NCBI GenBank assembly: GCA_030512295.1
Contig: JAULSR010000001.1
Coordinates: forward strand, 4,983,001-5,047,000
Source: Bombardia bombarda
Taxonomy: Eukaryota; Ascomycota; Sordariomycetes; Sordariales; Lasiosphaeriaceae
Direction: 5' to 3'
DNA length: 64,000 nucleotides
The notes beneath the pieces are model-generated. The model made no database searches. It worked only from the letters and a program-made list of their open reading frames with translations, and was not told the DNA's origin. Shown here piece after piece: positions 11,383-22,500 of the stretch. How positions within the stretch are numbered: the first letter of the stretch is position 1; the number at the start of each line of letters is the position of its first letter. The position numbers and the translations under genes were made by a program.

Positions 11383-12002
11383 TTGTAAGCCTGGCCATGT
11401 CATAGAGGGATGGATGGCTGTCAGCGTCGCGCGATACGCGCTTTGCTGGGGATTTAATTGCCTAACGGAGCCAACTAACGGAGCCAACTCCAGGGGTCCG
11501 GATTCGCGAATGGAAAGCGAAGGCACGTGGTACGGGCTGTTTGTCCTGCTGTTAGCGAGAGGATTGATTTTTGGTGTCCTAACCCTCACCACCTTATCAA
11601 GAGTTACTATAGGCTCTCTTAATTCCGTTGTTTCCGCACTCTAGGTGTCTTTGGCTACCCCGCCACTTCCGCTACAGCGCACACCTCCTGACCACTTGGC
11701 CAACCAGTTTTGCGTTTGAAGATGGAAGGCAGTTTGGTTGGATGTGTGTTGCAAGCCTCGGCCCAGTTCAAATACGATGATGATCCCCCCCATTGAGCAG
11801 GCGTATTCGTAGCAGGCACATTCGTAGCAGGCACTGTGCCCAGGTGCGACATCTAGGTAACTCACTCACGCCCAGCCACCTTCAACCATTATCCTTAATA
11901 AAGACAAACACGCTCTTTGACCATACCATGAAGAGATAGCGCGTGCCTCAATATCATTTTGTATCTTGTCTTTGTATCTTTATTTGGTTCAGTACATTAA
12001 TC
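11383..12002. promoter_or_regulatory. Divergent promoter region, SNF2 gene and acyl-CoA dehydrogenase gene
   Basis: This stretch of about 620 bp separates two divergently oriented start codons and must hold the core promoters of both. No specific factor site was identified with confidence. Confidence 0.5.
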
Positions 12003-14130
12003 ATGGAACCGTCAAGCTCCAACACAGGCTTCTTCCAGCAACAACCCGTGCTGAGAAACCAGTACGACGACGATGTCAGCCTGAAGCGGGTGGCCAAGCG
12101 TATGTGACACCTCTATGCATGTCTTATTGCACTCAAGATATAACTCGATCGCTGACCGTCACCTTAGTATTCCTACCGCCATCGGTCCTCGACAAGATCG
12201 GGCCCGAGTTGGCACAGCTCGGCGACGATGTCCTCACGCCGCAGATCTTTGACTGGATCACCGACGCCGAAAAGAACCTACCGTACTTGCGCGGAAGCGG
12301 TCGAGATGCCTTTGGGAAGCCCAGGAGCGAGCTCGTCGTCACCGAGGGCTGGAGGAAACTACAGGAGTTTGGTCTGAAGAACGGGTTAGTTCCTCCAGAG
12401 AAAGTCCCTCGCCACCATCCCGCCAGCTGACCCTCCCATTAAGCATGATCGCAACCAACTACGACACCGACTTCGGCCAGTACACCCGCCTCGTCCAGTT
12501 CCTACGCTGCCACCTCTGGGAGGCATCCTGCGCAAACACCCTCTGCCCCGCCGCCATGCAAGACGGCGCCGCCCGGCTGCTGCAGCGCCACCTATCCAAA
12601 CCGCCGCAGCAGAGTGGTAACATGGACCCCACCCAGCGCCGCGTCCTCCAAAACGCCTTCGACCACCTGACCTCGCGCGACCCGGCCACGGCATGGACCA
12701 GCGGCCAGTGGATGACGGAGCGCGTCGGCGGCAGCGACGTCTCCCAGACCGAGACCGTCGCCACCTACGCCCCCCATCCCACCGCCGCCACCGCCCCGCT
12801 GGCCTCCGCATCCGAGGACATCCCGCTCGGCCCCTGGTCCATCAGCGGCTTCAAGTGGTTCTCCAGCGCCACCGACTCGCAGATGACCATCCTCCTCGCC
12901 AAGACCCGCCCGGGCATGGGCGTCAGCGCCTTTTACGCGCCCATGCGACGACACAACCCCTCCCTCGTAACCTCTGCCACGGGCGACAAAGGAGGCAGCG
13001 AGCTGAACGGCGTCACGATCCAGCGGCTCAAGACCAAGTTCGGCACGCAGTCGCTGCCGACGGCGGAGCTCGAGCTGAAAGGCATGCGCGGCTGGCTGAT
13101 TGGCGAGGAGGGGAAAGGGATCCAGGAGATCAGCACCATTCTCAACATCACCCGCGCGCACACGACCGTCTCGTCGGTCGGGTATCTGGGGCGGGGCATT
13201 GCGGTGGCCAAGGCGTTTGCGCTGGTCAGGGAGACGGGGGTGGGCAAGGGGCGGCGCGTGCCGCTGTTTCGGCACCCGCTGCACATGCGCACGCTGGCGG
13301 GCGCGACGGTGGAGTATCATGCGATGATGTTGTTGGTGTTTTATATGGTTTATGTGCTGGGGGTGGATGAGCGGGGTGCTGGTGGTGGGAGTGGGAGTGG
13401 GAGTGGTGGCGCGGGGAAGATCACGCCGCCGCCGGCAAGGCTCGTGACGCCGCTGCTGCGCGTGCTGAGCTCGCTGCACAAGGCGTACGTGTGCGAGCAG
13501 ACGGTGCCGCTCATGTTTGGCTGCATGGAGGCACTGGGTGGGGTGGGCTATCTGGTGAATTCGGAGTCGGAGCATGTCAATCTTGCGCGCATCTTCCGGG
13601 ATGCGTGTGTTGGTGCTATTTGGGAGGGCACGACGGATGTGCTGTCGAGTGATACGCTGCGGGCGCTGAAGCATCCGGCGGGGGGGAGGGAGGGTTTGGA
13701 TGCGTTGGATTGGTTTGTTGAGAGCGGGTTGTCTGCTTCGACGGCGGTGGCGGTGGGGGAGTCGACTGTGGGGGTGATTAAGAAGGAGTGGAAGGAGGTG
13801 AGGGATATGATTGTGGGGGAGAAGCAGGAGGTGCTGCTCCCTGAGGCGAGGCAGATTGTGTTTCGCATGGCTGAGATCATGATGGCGGTGTTGTTTGTTG
13901 TTGATGCGAGGGCGAATCCGGGGAGGGAGGTGGAGGCTATGTGTTTGCGGTATTTAGCCAAGAAGGGGTTTGTTATTGCTGGTTCTGGTTCTGGTTCTAG
14001 TTCTGCACAAAGTGTGGGCTTGGATGGGGGTCTGGACTTGGATTTGGCGATTGTTTATGGTGCTGGAGCATCGTCTGCACAGTTGGCTGCGGCGGCGCAG
14101 GAGACGAATGCGAAGGCATCGAGGCTTTGA
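12003..14130 (+). CDS. Acyl-CoA dehydrogenase, AidB/ACAD11-like, probable peroxisomal
   Basis: This is an FAD-dependent acyl-CoA dehydrogenase-fold protein. I assemble three exons: 12003-12099, 12168-12384 and 12444-14130. The introns are 68 and 59 nt, and the joined frame is 666 residues. The signature MTERVGGSDVSQTET lies at about residues 195-209. It is followed by the SGFKWFSSA block, the RLKTKFGTQSLPTAELEL block, GEEGKGI, and a C-terminal helical domain with GGVGY and WEGTTDVLSSDTLRAL. This order matches AidB and ACAD11-type dehydrogenases. The last three residues are Ser-Arg-Leu, a type 1 peroxisomal targeting signal, so I infer peroxisomal beta-oxidation of an unusual acyl chain. Compared with AidB it carries an extra Gly/Ser linker (about residues 418-430) and a Ser/Ala-rich C-terminal extension before the SRL. 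Substrate is unknown. Confidence 0.88.
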
Positions 14131-14378
14131 GGTGGAGGTAGGGATTACGGTGGGATGTGTTTTCTGTTTGTAATCTACACGATCTTGATGGTTTCTTTTC
14201 TATAGGATTATTTGAATGGATATCTTCTGCATGTAAATGGCTGTTTGTTGGAAGGGCAATGTGGTTGGCATCTTGTAGGTTCTATCCGTAGTTGGGCATA
14301 TAAGTGCTATTATCTTTGCATGTTACCAGCGAAGTAGCCCAATCTGTAGTATAATGGCGTTGCGTTGCACTTGCCCTT

Positions 14379-14406
14379 CTCCCGTCACAGCACTCCCGTC
14401 ACAGCA
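14379..14406. repeat. Two tandem copies of a 14-bp unit
   Basis: The unit CTCCCGTCACAGCA occurs twice head to tail downstream of the acyl-CoA dehydrogenase gene. No function is apparent. Confidence 0.6.
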
Positions 14407-15837
14407 CTGAATGCACTCCCCATCCAGCACTCGTCGCATATCACCAAGCGCGCGTAACACATGCCGTTTCCGCCTTAAAAGCAATACTTAGTCGCTTTTC
14501 AAGCTCATTGACTAAAATGCCCGGCATCTTGTTGCAACTCTACATTGACCTTCGATTTATACATGTGGGTTTATTATTGACATTATCTGAACTGCGTCAC
14601 ATTACTATACAGATACGGGGTAGACTTGGCATCATGGAGAAGGAGCATGGAGAAGAAGCTAGCAAATGCTCCGTATCTCATCAGTTATTCCGATGTGATT
14701 CTCGGAATAGTCCGTGTTGGGCTTCGTAAAATCAACAGACCATCCACTGGGAACTTGGACATGTGATTCTGTTTGATGGAGTGACTGAGCGAGGCAGCTG
14801 ACATAAAGTCGGCCGAGGTCGAAACACGATCCAATGAGAGCGGGTATTTGCTCGCGTGAGCCAGCTGCGCGACCATTGGCGATTGTCAAAGGCAGAAGAA
14901 GACGGTAACGTAACTTTACCACTTCAGAAAGAAGGTACGTACCCAATTGCCCTCCTATGACGCGCATCTTCACATGCTGACAGATGCAGAATGCCGCCCC
15001 TGCGTCTGATACCTTTTGTGAGTGACTTGGCATTGGAGGAAAGATGCCGAACAGATTGCTGCAGCCGATATTCTGAGTTGCACGGAAATCCAGTTGCAGA
15101 ATTACTAGGCGATGATAGAAACGTACGTAAACAGAAGCAACAATGGCAATTCTCGGCCATAAAATTTGAGGGTCCGTCCAGAGGAAAAACGATTGACGCT
15201 GAATTTCCCCGTAGTCAGGTCCGTTCACGCTGGGCGGTGGCTGCTGTGCAGCTGTGCATCCGTCGATCCCCAACTTTTTGCTCCATTCTGCGGGGGAGGG
15301 GCAGCCAGACTGTGGAGGCTTTCTATGGGGAAAGGCCCTAATTCCCGCCCTGGACTGCCCGGCATTCGGTAACTCGGTAGTGTCTGATTGGAGAGCAGGC
15401 CAAGGTGGGGAACGCGTCGGCTCAAAGGGAACGAGGAGAAACAAGGGTGTGACGACACTGGCTCCTTTTCTGCCTCTTGCTTTCGGAAGCGCAGACGGCC
15501 AATTCTGACTTGGGGATGCCGAGAATCAATCGAGGTGAATATCGCTTTTTGGTGTGTTTGAGCATGGAGGGATGCTAATTAAGATATTCGGAAAAAGGTC
15601 AAACGTGACAAGAAGAAAAGAGAAGAGGTTTGGCAGAACTTGACACACAGGTTACGGACGGAAACAAAACCTCGGCCAACGCGTCGAGTCATAGCTTGGA
15701 GGCAAAGAGTAACAAGGCAGAAAGGGGAAAAGCTTCAATGAATGAATGATTGACCACCTACCGTCTCCAATTCCCCATAGCCGCTAGACCGATCTCTCCC
15801 GAGGGTTCCCCCCTTGACCCTTTGCCATGCTCCATTG

Positions 15838-15855
15838 CTGGGGCTTGACCTGGGG
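15838..15855 (+). promoter_or_regulatory. Pair of CreA/Mig1-like motifs upstream of isocitrate lyase
   Basis: Two copies of CTGGGG, which fit the SYGGRG consensus for the carbon catabolite repressor CreA, lie at 15838-15843 and 15850-15855. They are about 360 bp upstream of the isocitrate lyase start. Glyoxylate-cycle genes are commonly glucose-repressed in fungi, so the location is sensible. The motif is short and occurs often by chance. Confidence 0.3.
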
Positions 15856-16081
15856 GGAGGGAGGTTCGAGGAGAACCCCTCGGGTCGGTTGGTCTGGTCT
15901 GGCCTGGGTGTTGCTCGTGACTAACCAGAATCGAGAATTGTGTTTGTATTCTTGATTCATGTACTTTGCTTCTTCTTCCCCCTCTCTCCCTTTCTTCTAC
16001 TTTTTTGTTTCTCTCTTCTTCTATTCCTTCAACTCCAAACCCAAAACCAAACTCTCATTCCACGTGTTTGTTTGTTTGTTT

Positions 16082-16123
16082 CCATCCCATCCCATCCCAT
16101 CCCATCCCATCCCATCCCATCCC
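16082..16123. repeat. CCATC pentanucleotide microsatellite in the isocitrate lyase leader
   Basis: About eight perfect tandem CCATC units end roughly 90 bp before the isocitrate lyase ATG. The location implies a 5' untranslated region with a variable-length tract. Confidence 0.8.
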
Positions 16124-16211
16124 TTGCTTACCTGCACTGAACCTTGATCCAACTCCCTCCCGCCTCTTCTCCTCCCCCACACGCAACTCTATTACGCCCT
16201 GCCTGCCCAGC

Positions 16212-17988
16212 ATGGCCGCCAACAACATGGTCAACGGTGCCGTGGACCCTAGTAGGGAAGACGAGCTCTTTGCCCGTGAGGTGGCCGAGGTCAAGCAGTG
16301 GTGGAGCGACCCCAGATGGCGGTACACAAAGAGGCCCTTTACTGCCGAGCAGATTGCCTCCAAGCGCGGAAACCTCAAGATTGAGTACCCCAGCGATGTC
16401 CAGGCAAAGAAGCTGTGGAACATTCTCGAGGGGCGCTTCCAGGTTTGTCTCCTATTATTGCCAGAATAATAATTAAAAAAAGACATCTAACACAACAATG
16501 TGTACAGAACAAGGATGCTTCCTACACATATGGCTGCCTCGAGCCGACAATGGTGACCCAGATGGCCAAGTACCTCGACACCGTCTACGTCTCGGGCTGG
16601 CAGTCGTCCTCGACCGCCTCGTCGTCTGACGAGCCCGGCCCTGATCTGGCAGACTACCCCTACGTGAGCATCCCCCTCGGGCCCTCTCACCCTGAGACCT
16701 CGGTCAACTGACATGAGAAACCCACCAGACAACCGTCCCCAACAAGGTCTCGCACCTCTTCATGGCGCAGCTCTTCCACGACCGCAAGCAGAGGCAGGAA
16801 CGACTCTCCACGCCGACCGCCCAGCGCGCCAGCCTCGCCAACGTCGACTACCTCCGGCCCATCATCGCCGACGCCGACACGGGCCACGGCGGCCTCACCG
16901 CCGTCATGAAGCTGACCAAGCTCTTCGTCGAGAAGGGCGCCGCCGGCATCCACATCGAGGACCAGGCGCCCGGCACCAAGAAGTGCGGCCACATGGCCGG
17001 CAAGGTCCTGGTGCCCATCAGCGAGCACATCAACCGCCTCGTCGCCATCCGCGCGCAGGCCGACATCATGGGCAGCAACCTGCTCGCCATCGCGCGCACC
17101 GACGCCGAGGCCGCCACCCTCATCACCACCACCATCGACCCGCGCGACCACGCCTACATCATGGGCAGCACCAACCCCAACCTGCAGCCGCTCTCCGAGC
17201 TCCTCGCCGCCGCCGAGCGCCAGGGCAAGGTCGGCGAGCAGCTGCAGGCCGTCGAGGACGGCTGGATGGCGCAGGCCAGCCTCAAGCGCTTCGACGACGC
17301 CGTGCTCGCCGCCATCGCCGCCGGCTCCTTCCCCGACCCCAAGGGCCTCGCGGCCAAGTACAAGGCCGCGGTCCACGGCAGGCAGCTCTCGAACCGCGAG
17401 GCGCGCACCGTCGCGCGCGGCCTGCTGGGCGTCGACATCCACTTCGACTGGGACGCGCCGCGCACGCGCGAGGGCTACTACCGGCTCAGGGGCGGCTGCG
17501 ACTGCTCCATCAACCGCGCGGTCGCGTACGCGCCCTACTGCGACGCCATCTGGATGGAGAGCAAGCTGCCCGACTTCGCGCAGGCCGAGGAGTTTGCCAG
17601 CGGCGTGCACGCCGTCTGGCCCGAGATGAAGCTGGCGTACAACCTGTCGCCCTCGTTCAACTGGAAGACGGCGATGCCGCGCGACGAGCAGGAGACGTAC
17701 ATCCGTCGGTTGGCCAAGCTCGGGTACTGCTGGCAGTTCATTACCCTTGCGGGCCTGCACACGACTGCGCTGATTAGCGATAGGTTTGCGCGCGCGTACA
17801 GCCAGGTGGGCATGCGCGCGTACGGCGAGCTGGTGCAGGAGCCCGAGATGGAGGGCGGCGTGGATGTGGTCAAGCATCAGAAGTGGAGCGGGGCGAATTA
17901 TGTGGATGAGCTGCAGAAGATGGTGACGGGCGGTGTGAGCTCGACGAGCGCGATGGGGAAGGGCGTTACTGAGGATCAGTTTCACTGA
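16212..17988 (+). CDS. icl1: Isocitrate lyase (glyoxylate cycle)
   Basis: The enzyme splits isocitrate into glyoxylate and succinate and allows growth on acetate or fatty acids. I join exons 16212-16442, 16508-16663 and 16729-17988, with introns of 65 nt each, to give 548 residues, the usual fungal length. The active-site signature KKCGH with the catalytic Cys is at about residues 213-217, followed by the family blocks HINRLVAIRAQADIMG, GCDCSINRAVAYAPY and NLSPSFNWKTAMP. The protein ends in QFH, not a classical type 1 peroxisomal signal, so its location in peroxisomes or cytosol is open. Upstream lie two CreA-like motifs and a CCATC repeat, and downstream a long G tract. Identification is secure; the exon 1/2 join uses a GTTTGT donor, weaker than the others in this window. 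Confidence 0.96.
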
Positions 17989-18001
17989 GTGAGATAATGG
18001 A

Positions 18002-18028
18002 GGGGGGAGGGGGGAGGGGGGGGGGGGG
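18002..18028 (+). repeat. G-rich tract (G6-A-G6-A-G13) just after the isocitrate lyase stop
   Basis: Three long G runs separated by single A residues start 14 bases after the stop codon, on the coding strand. The tract would lie in the 3' untranslated region and could fold as a G-quadruplex in RNA or DNA. Exact run lengths in such tracts are prone to sequencing error. Confidence 0.8.
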
Positions 18029-19541
18029 AACTACATGGTGCTGTCGCCATATAAATCGTATGGATGATGGTTGTATGTTCTGGATATTGGTCGGTTTGGA
18101 TGATCATGAAAGAATGGCTGGCTGGCTGGCCAGTTGTTTGAACGATGGAAAGAGAGAGAGCATATCTAGTGGCTGTTGTACCAGATGCTTGGTACACTTA
18201 CAATTGTTGTATATTTGAGAAGCATTCCTTATTTAGTTGTCGCAAGTCCCTTTTATCTGTTTACTTGTCAGGTTCCTGTCTTTGCGAGTCTGCGTATGTG
18301 ATAAGTCCGTGCTTCTCTTGTTTACTTCTAGGTTGTCCCTGGGTTCAGGGGATGTTTGTCTCCGTCCATCATGCCAGGACTCCGTTACTCATCGCATGTT
18401 GCCAGGCACGACAAATTTGGGTAATAATGCTTTGCATTTTGGAACTTTGTGGTAATTCCTCGAATACTTGACTAAAGAGCCATTTATGTGACCATCCCCG
18501 TCTTGGTTACCCCTGAAAACTCGCTCCGACCACCCATTTGGACGGTGCGAGATCACCAACAATCTCAAAACACAAGACCAGGCCATGTCGATCAGCCCGG
18601 GCGGGCACTATAGAAGGAACCTAACGTTTGTTCCGACGTCTTTCATAGAGACAACATCTCTCATCTCCCTCATTCTTCACCTCGCCCCCTACACACTACG
18701 ACGAAAATCATGTCCCAGAAGGCACAAATGCACACACACCTCTATCGAGATCTCCTGTATTGCTCACGTCCCGAGAAGAGCCCAGCCTCTGTTCCGCACC
18801 AACAGCTCCAATCCTTCAGTCACACACAAACACACCCTCCCCATATCTCTCTTCTCCCCTACGTGCACTCCAATTTGAACAAATTGGTAGTATTACAGAA
18901 ACATACAACCTGCATGAGACGGCCTGCTTCAATATAACCATGTCCGTCCACTACAGCTCACTACATGCACCTACCCCCTCGGGAATGATTACCAGAAGAG
19001 AAAATCTCCGAATACGCATCACCCTGTACCACAATAACGCTGAGCGGGCTGCAGTACACCTCATACGCAGCGCGAATCATCTCCCTAGATGCGTTCTTGA
19101 ACACTGATTCTGCAATATGTCGGTAGTCAACGATGCAACCCCCCATTTTCGGTGAGCAACCAGGATTACCCCTGAACACACCGAACGAGACAAACATACA
19201 TCACGATTGACAGGATGACATGTGAGGGCGTCACTAGCCTAGCAAGGCATGGCAGTCAAGAAGGATGAAAGGAGGGAATTACCGCCGCCGCCCCGCTGCA
19301 TGCACCATCACTCACATACCTCGCATCCGCGCAGGATATACGCGCAGATAGTAACCAATACAGGTAGGTAGCAGACAAGGTAGGCAGCAGGAACGACAGT
19401 CAACTAACAGCTGCTGCTAACAAAATCAATAAAGCAAAATCTTCATCAGCAAAGCATCAAGAACGCTTGGACATGACAGTGCAATGACACATCCATCCAT
19501 CTATACCCCATTCAGCAGATCCATCCTATGCTATACCCGAT

Positions 19542-19566
19542 CCCGAGCCCGAGCCCGAGCCCGAGC
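19542..19566. repeat. CCCGAG hexanucleotide repeat (about four units)
   Basis: A short perfect hexamer array within the gene-poor stretch. No coding frame or regulatory role was assigned. Confidence 0.65.
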
Positions 19567-22500
19567 CGCCGTTTTACATGTGGGGAGGATTGAGTTACTT
19601 TTCTTTCTCCGCCGTTGGTTATTGTCCCTGGTTTTCCTTACCTGGACAAGTCAGCAACATTACCCGGAACGCTGTTCCATACCCTCGCGGGTACTACCTC
19701 AGCCAGTCAGTATAGTGTAGCAACAGAAATATGTACTCATCATCCAAGGATATTAGCATGCCCACTCGACAATCAGTAACTGTGCCAATCCCGAGGTCGG
19801 ATTCTTTCCGACTACGAAAGCAGCATGTCCCAATTCCTAAACCACACCGAAGCGGGCAGATACGTGTTATACGTATGGACAGCCGCATACTCTTTCACTC
19901 AACGCCAGCCAAGCCGGCCGCGTGCGCTCGTCATATGGGAAGGTCACACAGGCCCGGGCCGAGGTTAGGACCTAGACAGAGAGGCATGTAGGCAGGCAGG
20001 CAGATCAATGAACGGACGAAGAAACGGACAGACTGACGAACAAAAGGAATGCACCGGCGAGCGGCACATAGCTCCGGCAGCCAGCCAACGGCCGCCGGTC
20101 CCGGCGGGCATATAAAGGGTATTCGTACAACCCAATCCTGGAGTGTAGTGCAGACAGGGCTGGGGAATAGCACCCCCTGCCCATGCTTGCATCTGGCACC
20201 TTGCACCTTGCCCGCGTTTTGCGTCTGCATCCGTAAATCTGTCTACTACCTTACCCCATCGTCCTGCTTTAGTCACGCCATACCGACATAGCCATAGGGG
20301 TCCTTCCTGCTGCCGGCCCTGGATGGCCTGGCGGGATGGCTGGGTAGATGGTCCCCATTCCTTCCCCCATGCCTCCTTTTAGTAAGGTCATGGTTGGGTA
20401 TGTGATAGGATGATTCGTTAGTTGGCGTAGTGCCGCAGTCCATAGTTACAGCGCCTATATGCCGCCGCTGCTGCTGTTGTAATTCCTACTGTTGGTAGAC
20501 GGCGGCGGCAGTGGCGCTTTTGCCGCGCCAACAGCGCAGCAGAAAAGCCTGGTAGGGCAGACGCCGACGACGCCAACGACGCCGACCACAGGCAGGCAGC
20601 ACAGACTCACGGAGCAGCACCACCAGGCAAGGGCAGCTGCAGTCAACCGCTACATCCCACCTGCCGTTCGGATTCATGAGTGGCTGGCTGGCTGCCATGG
20701 CCGCCTGGCCGCACCCAACCCATCATCCCATCCTCATCCTGCCATGTTTGTCCTGTCCTGTCCCATCCCGCGTGGTTCCCGTTACTTCCCGGACCCTCGC
20801 ACGATAATGCGAGTAAGTGTGTGTGTCGTCTGCATCCTTGTTCGTTCCCCTGTCCCCTGCCAAAAAAAAATCCCTACATGTGAGGGCATTGTGTGTACGC
20901 GTTACACTGAAGGGTACGTATAAGGCGTGAGCTATCTGGCTGCGTGTGGGGGGTGTCAAGACGACACGCCCAGCACATCCAGTTGGGAATATCTGAAACA
21001 CAATCAGCTGACAGCCCGTCAACAAAACTACCCAATCAGATGTGCTCCACTACCTTCCTCAGACTCAAATAACGGGAAGGAGGTCTGTGGTGCGTGGCGG
21101 ACCGTTGAAGGAAGACAAAGGAGGGGCGGTAGGTATAAAATTGGGATGATGAGGATGAAGATGATAATGGCGGCTGGCTACTTACACATAAAAGCTACCA
21201 CGAATAGCTATTACTTTAGCCAATGGTGGTGCCAGCGCGGTTACACCACCACCACATGGAGACGTTTGTGTTGTCCCACATTACACACACACGCACGCAC
21301 GGCGCACTGGCGCGCCTTTGTAGAACAGGAAAACCTTTCGGCGGGTTTCACGGCATGGTGTGCCTCATTCCTGATGGCTTCGAGGAAGCTTCGATAGGTT
21401 CCTGGCGAGTGAGACTGCAGCGGTGCGGCGCAGGCAACCATCCTTTCCCCTCTCTCTCCGTTGTCTTGGCTCCGGCGACCCACGCAAGCGACGAGGCGGC
21501 GTGAAAGTCACCAGCGTACAGCTGAACAGCACGTCCGTATACAAGATGCTGCAAATGTCGACAGTAGCGTGGGTTGACATAGGGTGAAAATCGGGTGGTG
21601 CGTTTTGTTTTGAGGGCTGCCTAGTTTTGCTCGCCATTCTTTCAGCCATATGTCACTGACCATGATCAAATTGGCCCATGGTTGCCTCGTCTGAAATAGA
21701 AGGTGCAGTTGCTCTGCCAGTAGCTTATCAAGAGCTTGGCCCGAATGCTTGGCGATTGGTTATGTTTGTGGTGATCGAGAAAAAGGGTCAGACAGGAGGG
21801 GCAGACCGACAAAGCCGGTCCATGATTTCCATTGAGGGACAATGTCCGTGATGAATGTCGATCAGTTGGTCATCCAGCCAGACTGTTCGGTTGGGAGACC
21901 ATGATCAGTGAAATATGTTACGGATGGCCGATCCCTCAGTTGATACTCTTCCGTTAAAGGCTGTCGTTGTAATATGCCCTTCAAAAAGGTTCTGCCAAGA
22001 TACGGTGGGATTGTGGAGGGGATAGGGCCTCCATAAGGGTCCAGGAAGTTCATAAAGTTGTCCTGACTTCTCAACACCCTCACTCCTGTTCCACATGTTG
22101 CATTCTGACTGCATGTTCCGACCCCTGAAAGCATTGACGCAAAGCTCCCCAGTGCCATTCCTCTCGGCAGACCCTTTCTCCGCAATAGAACTGGCCTTGC
22201 AGGAGCCGCTTCGGGGCACAGTGAATGTAGTATGATCCTTTTATGGTCATTATTCCTCTCTCGGATGCTGGAAGCTCGATAGACATAAGACACACAAACA
22301 TGATGCTCATGTCTGTGTATGGCCTTAGCAGACAGGCATCGACATAGGACGTTATACCGTAACTATTCGCGCTGCTGGCGTATCCCGCCTAAGGTGAGCA
22401 GATACAGACATGGCGCGTCAGACAAGTCTGGGTAAATGATACAAATGTTAGCAAATGCGAGAGTAAGTAGACCTAGTGTGTAAGTCACACCAAACTCCTG

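Larger units (their letters stand above)
14131..16211. other. Intergenic region (2.1 kb) containing the isocitrate lyase promoter
   Basis: No credible gene was found. A 261-codon minus-strand frame at 14659-15444 has no protein-like features and was rejected. A 14-bp direct duplication lies at 14379-14406. The region 15940-16211 is CT-rich and probably forms the isocitrate lyase 5' leader. Confidence 0.5.

Noticed and set aside
14341..14375. TAGTATAATGG, as in the 5' half of tRNA-Asp
   Set aside because: No matching B box or 3' acceptor strand follows; the downstream bases are a 14-bp tandem repeat.
14659..15444. 261-codon minus-strand frame between the dehydrogenase and isocitrate lyase
   Set aside because: Composition is arbitrary, there is no domain or signal, and it lies in the likely promoter region.
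16687..17985. 432-codon minus-strand frame opposite isocitrate lyase
   Set aside because: It is a shadow of a GC3-rich conserved enzyme and shows no motif of its own.
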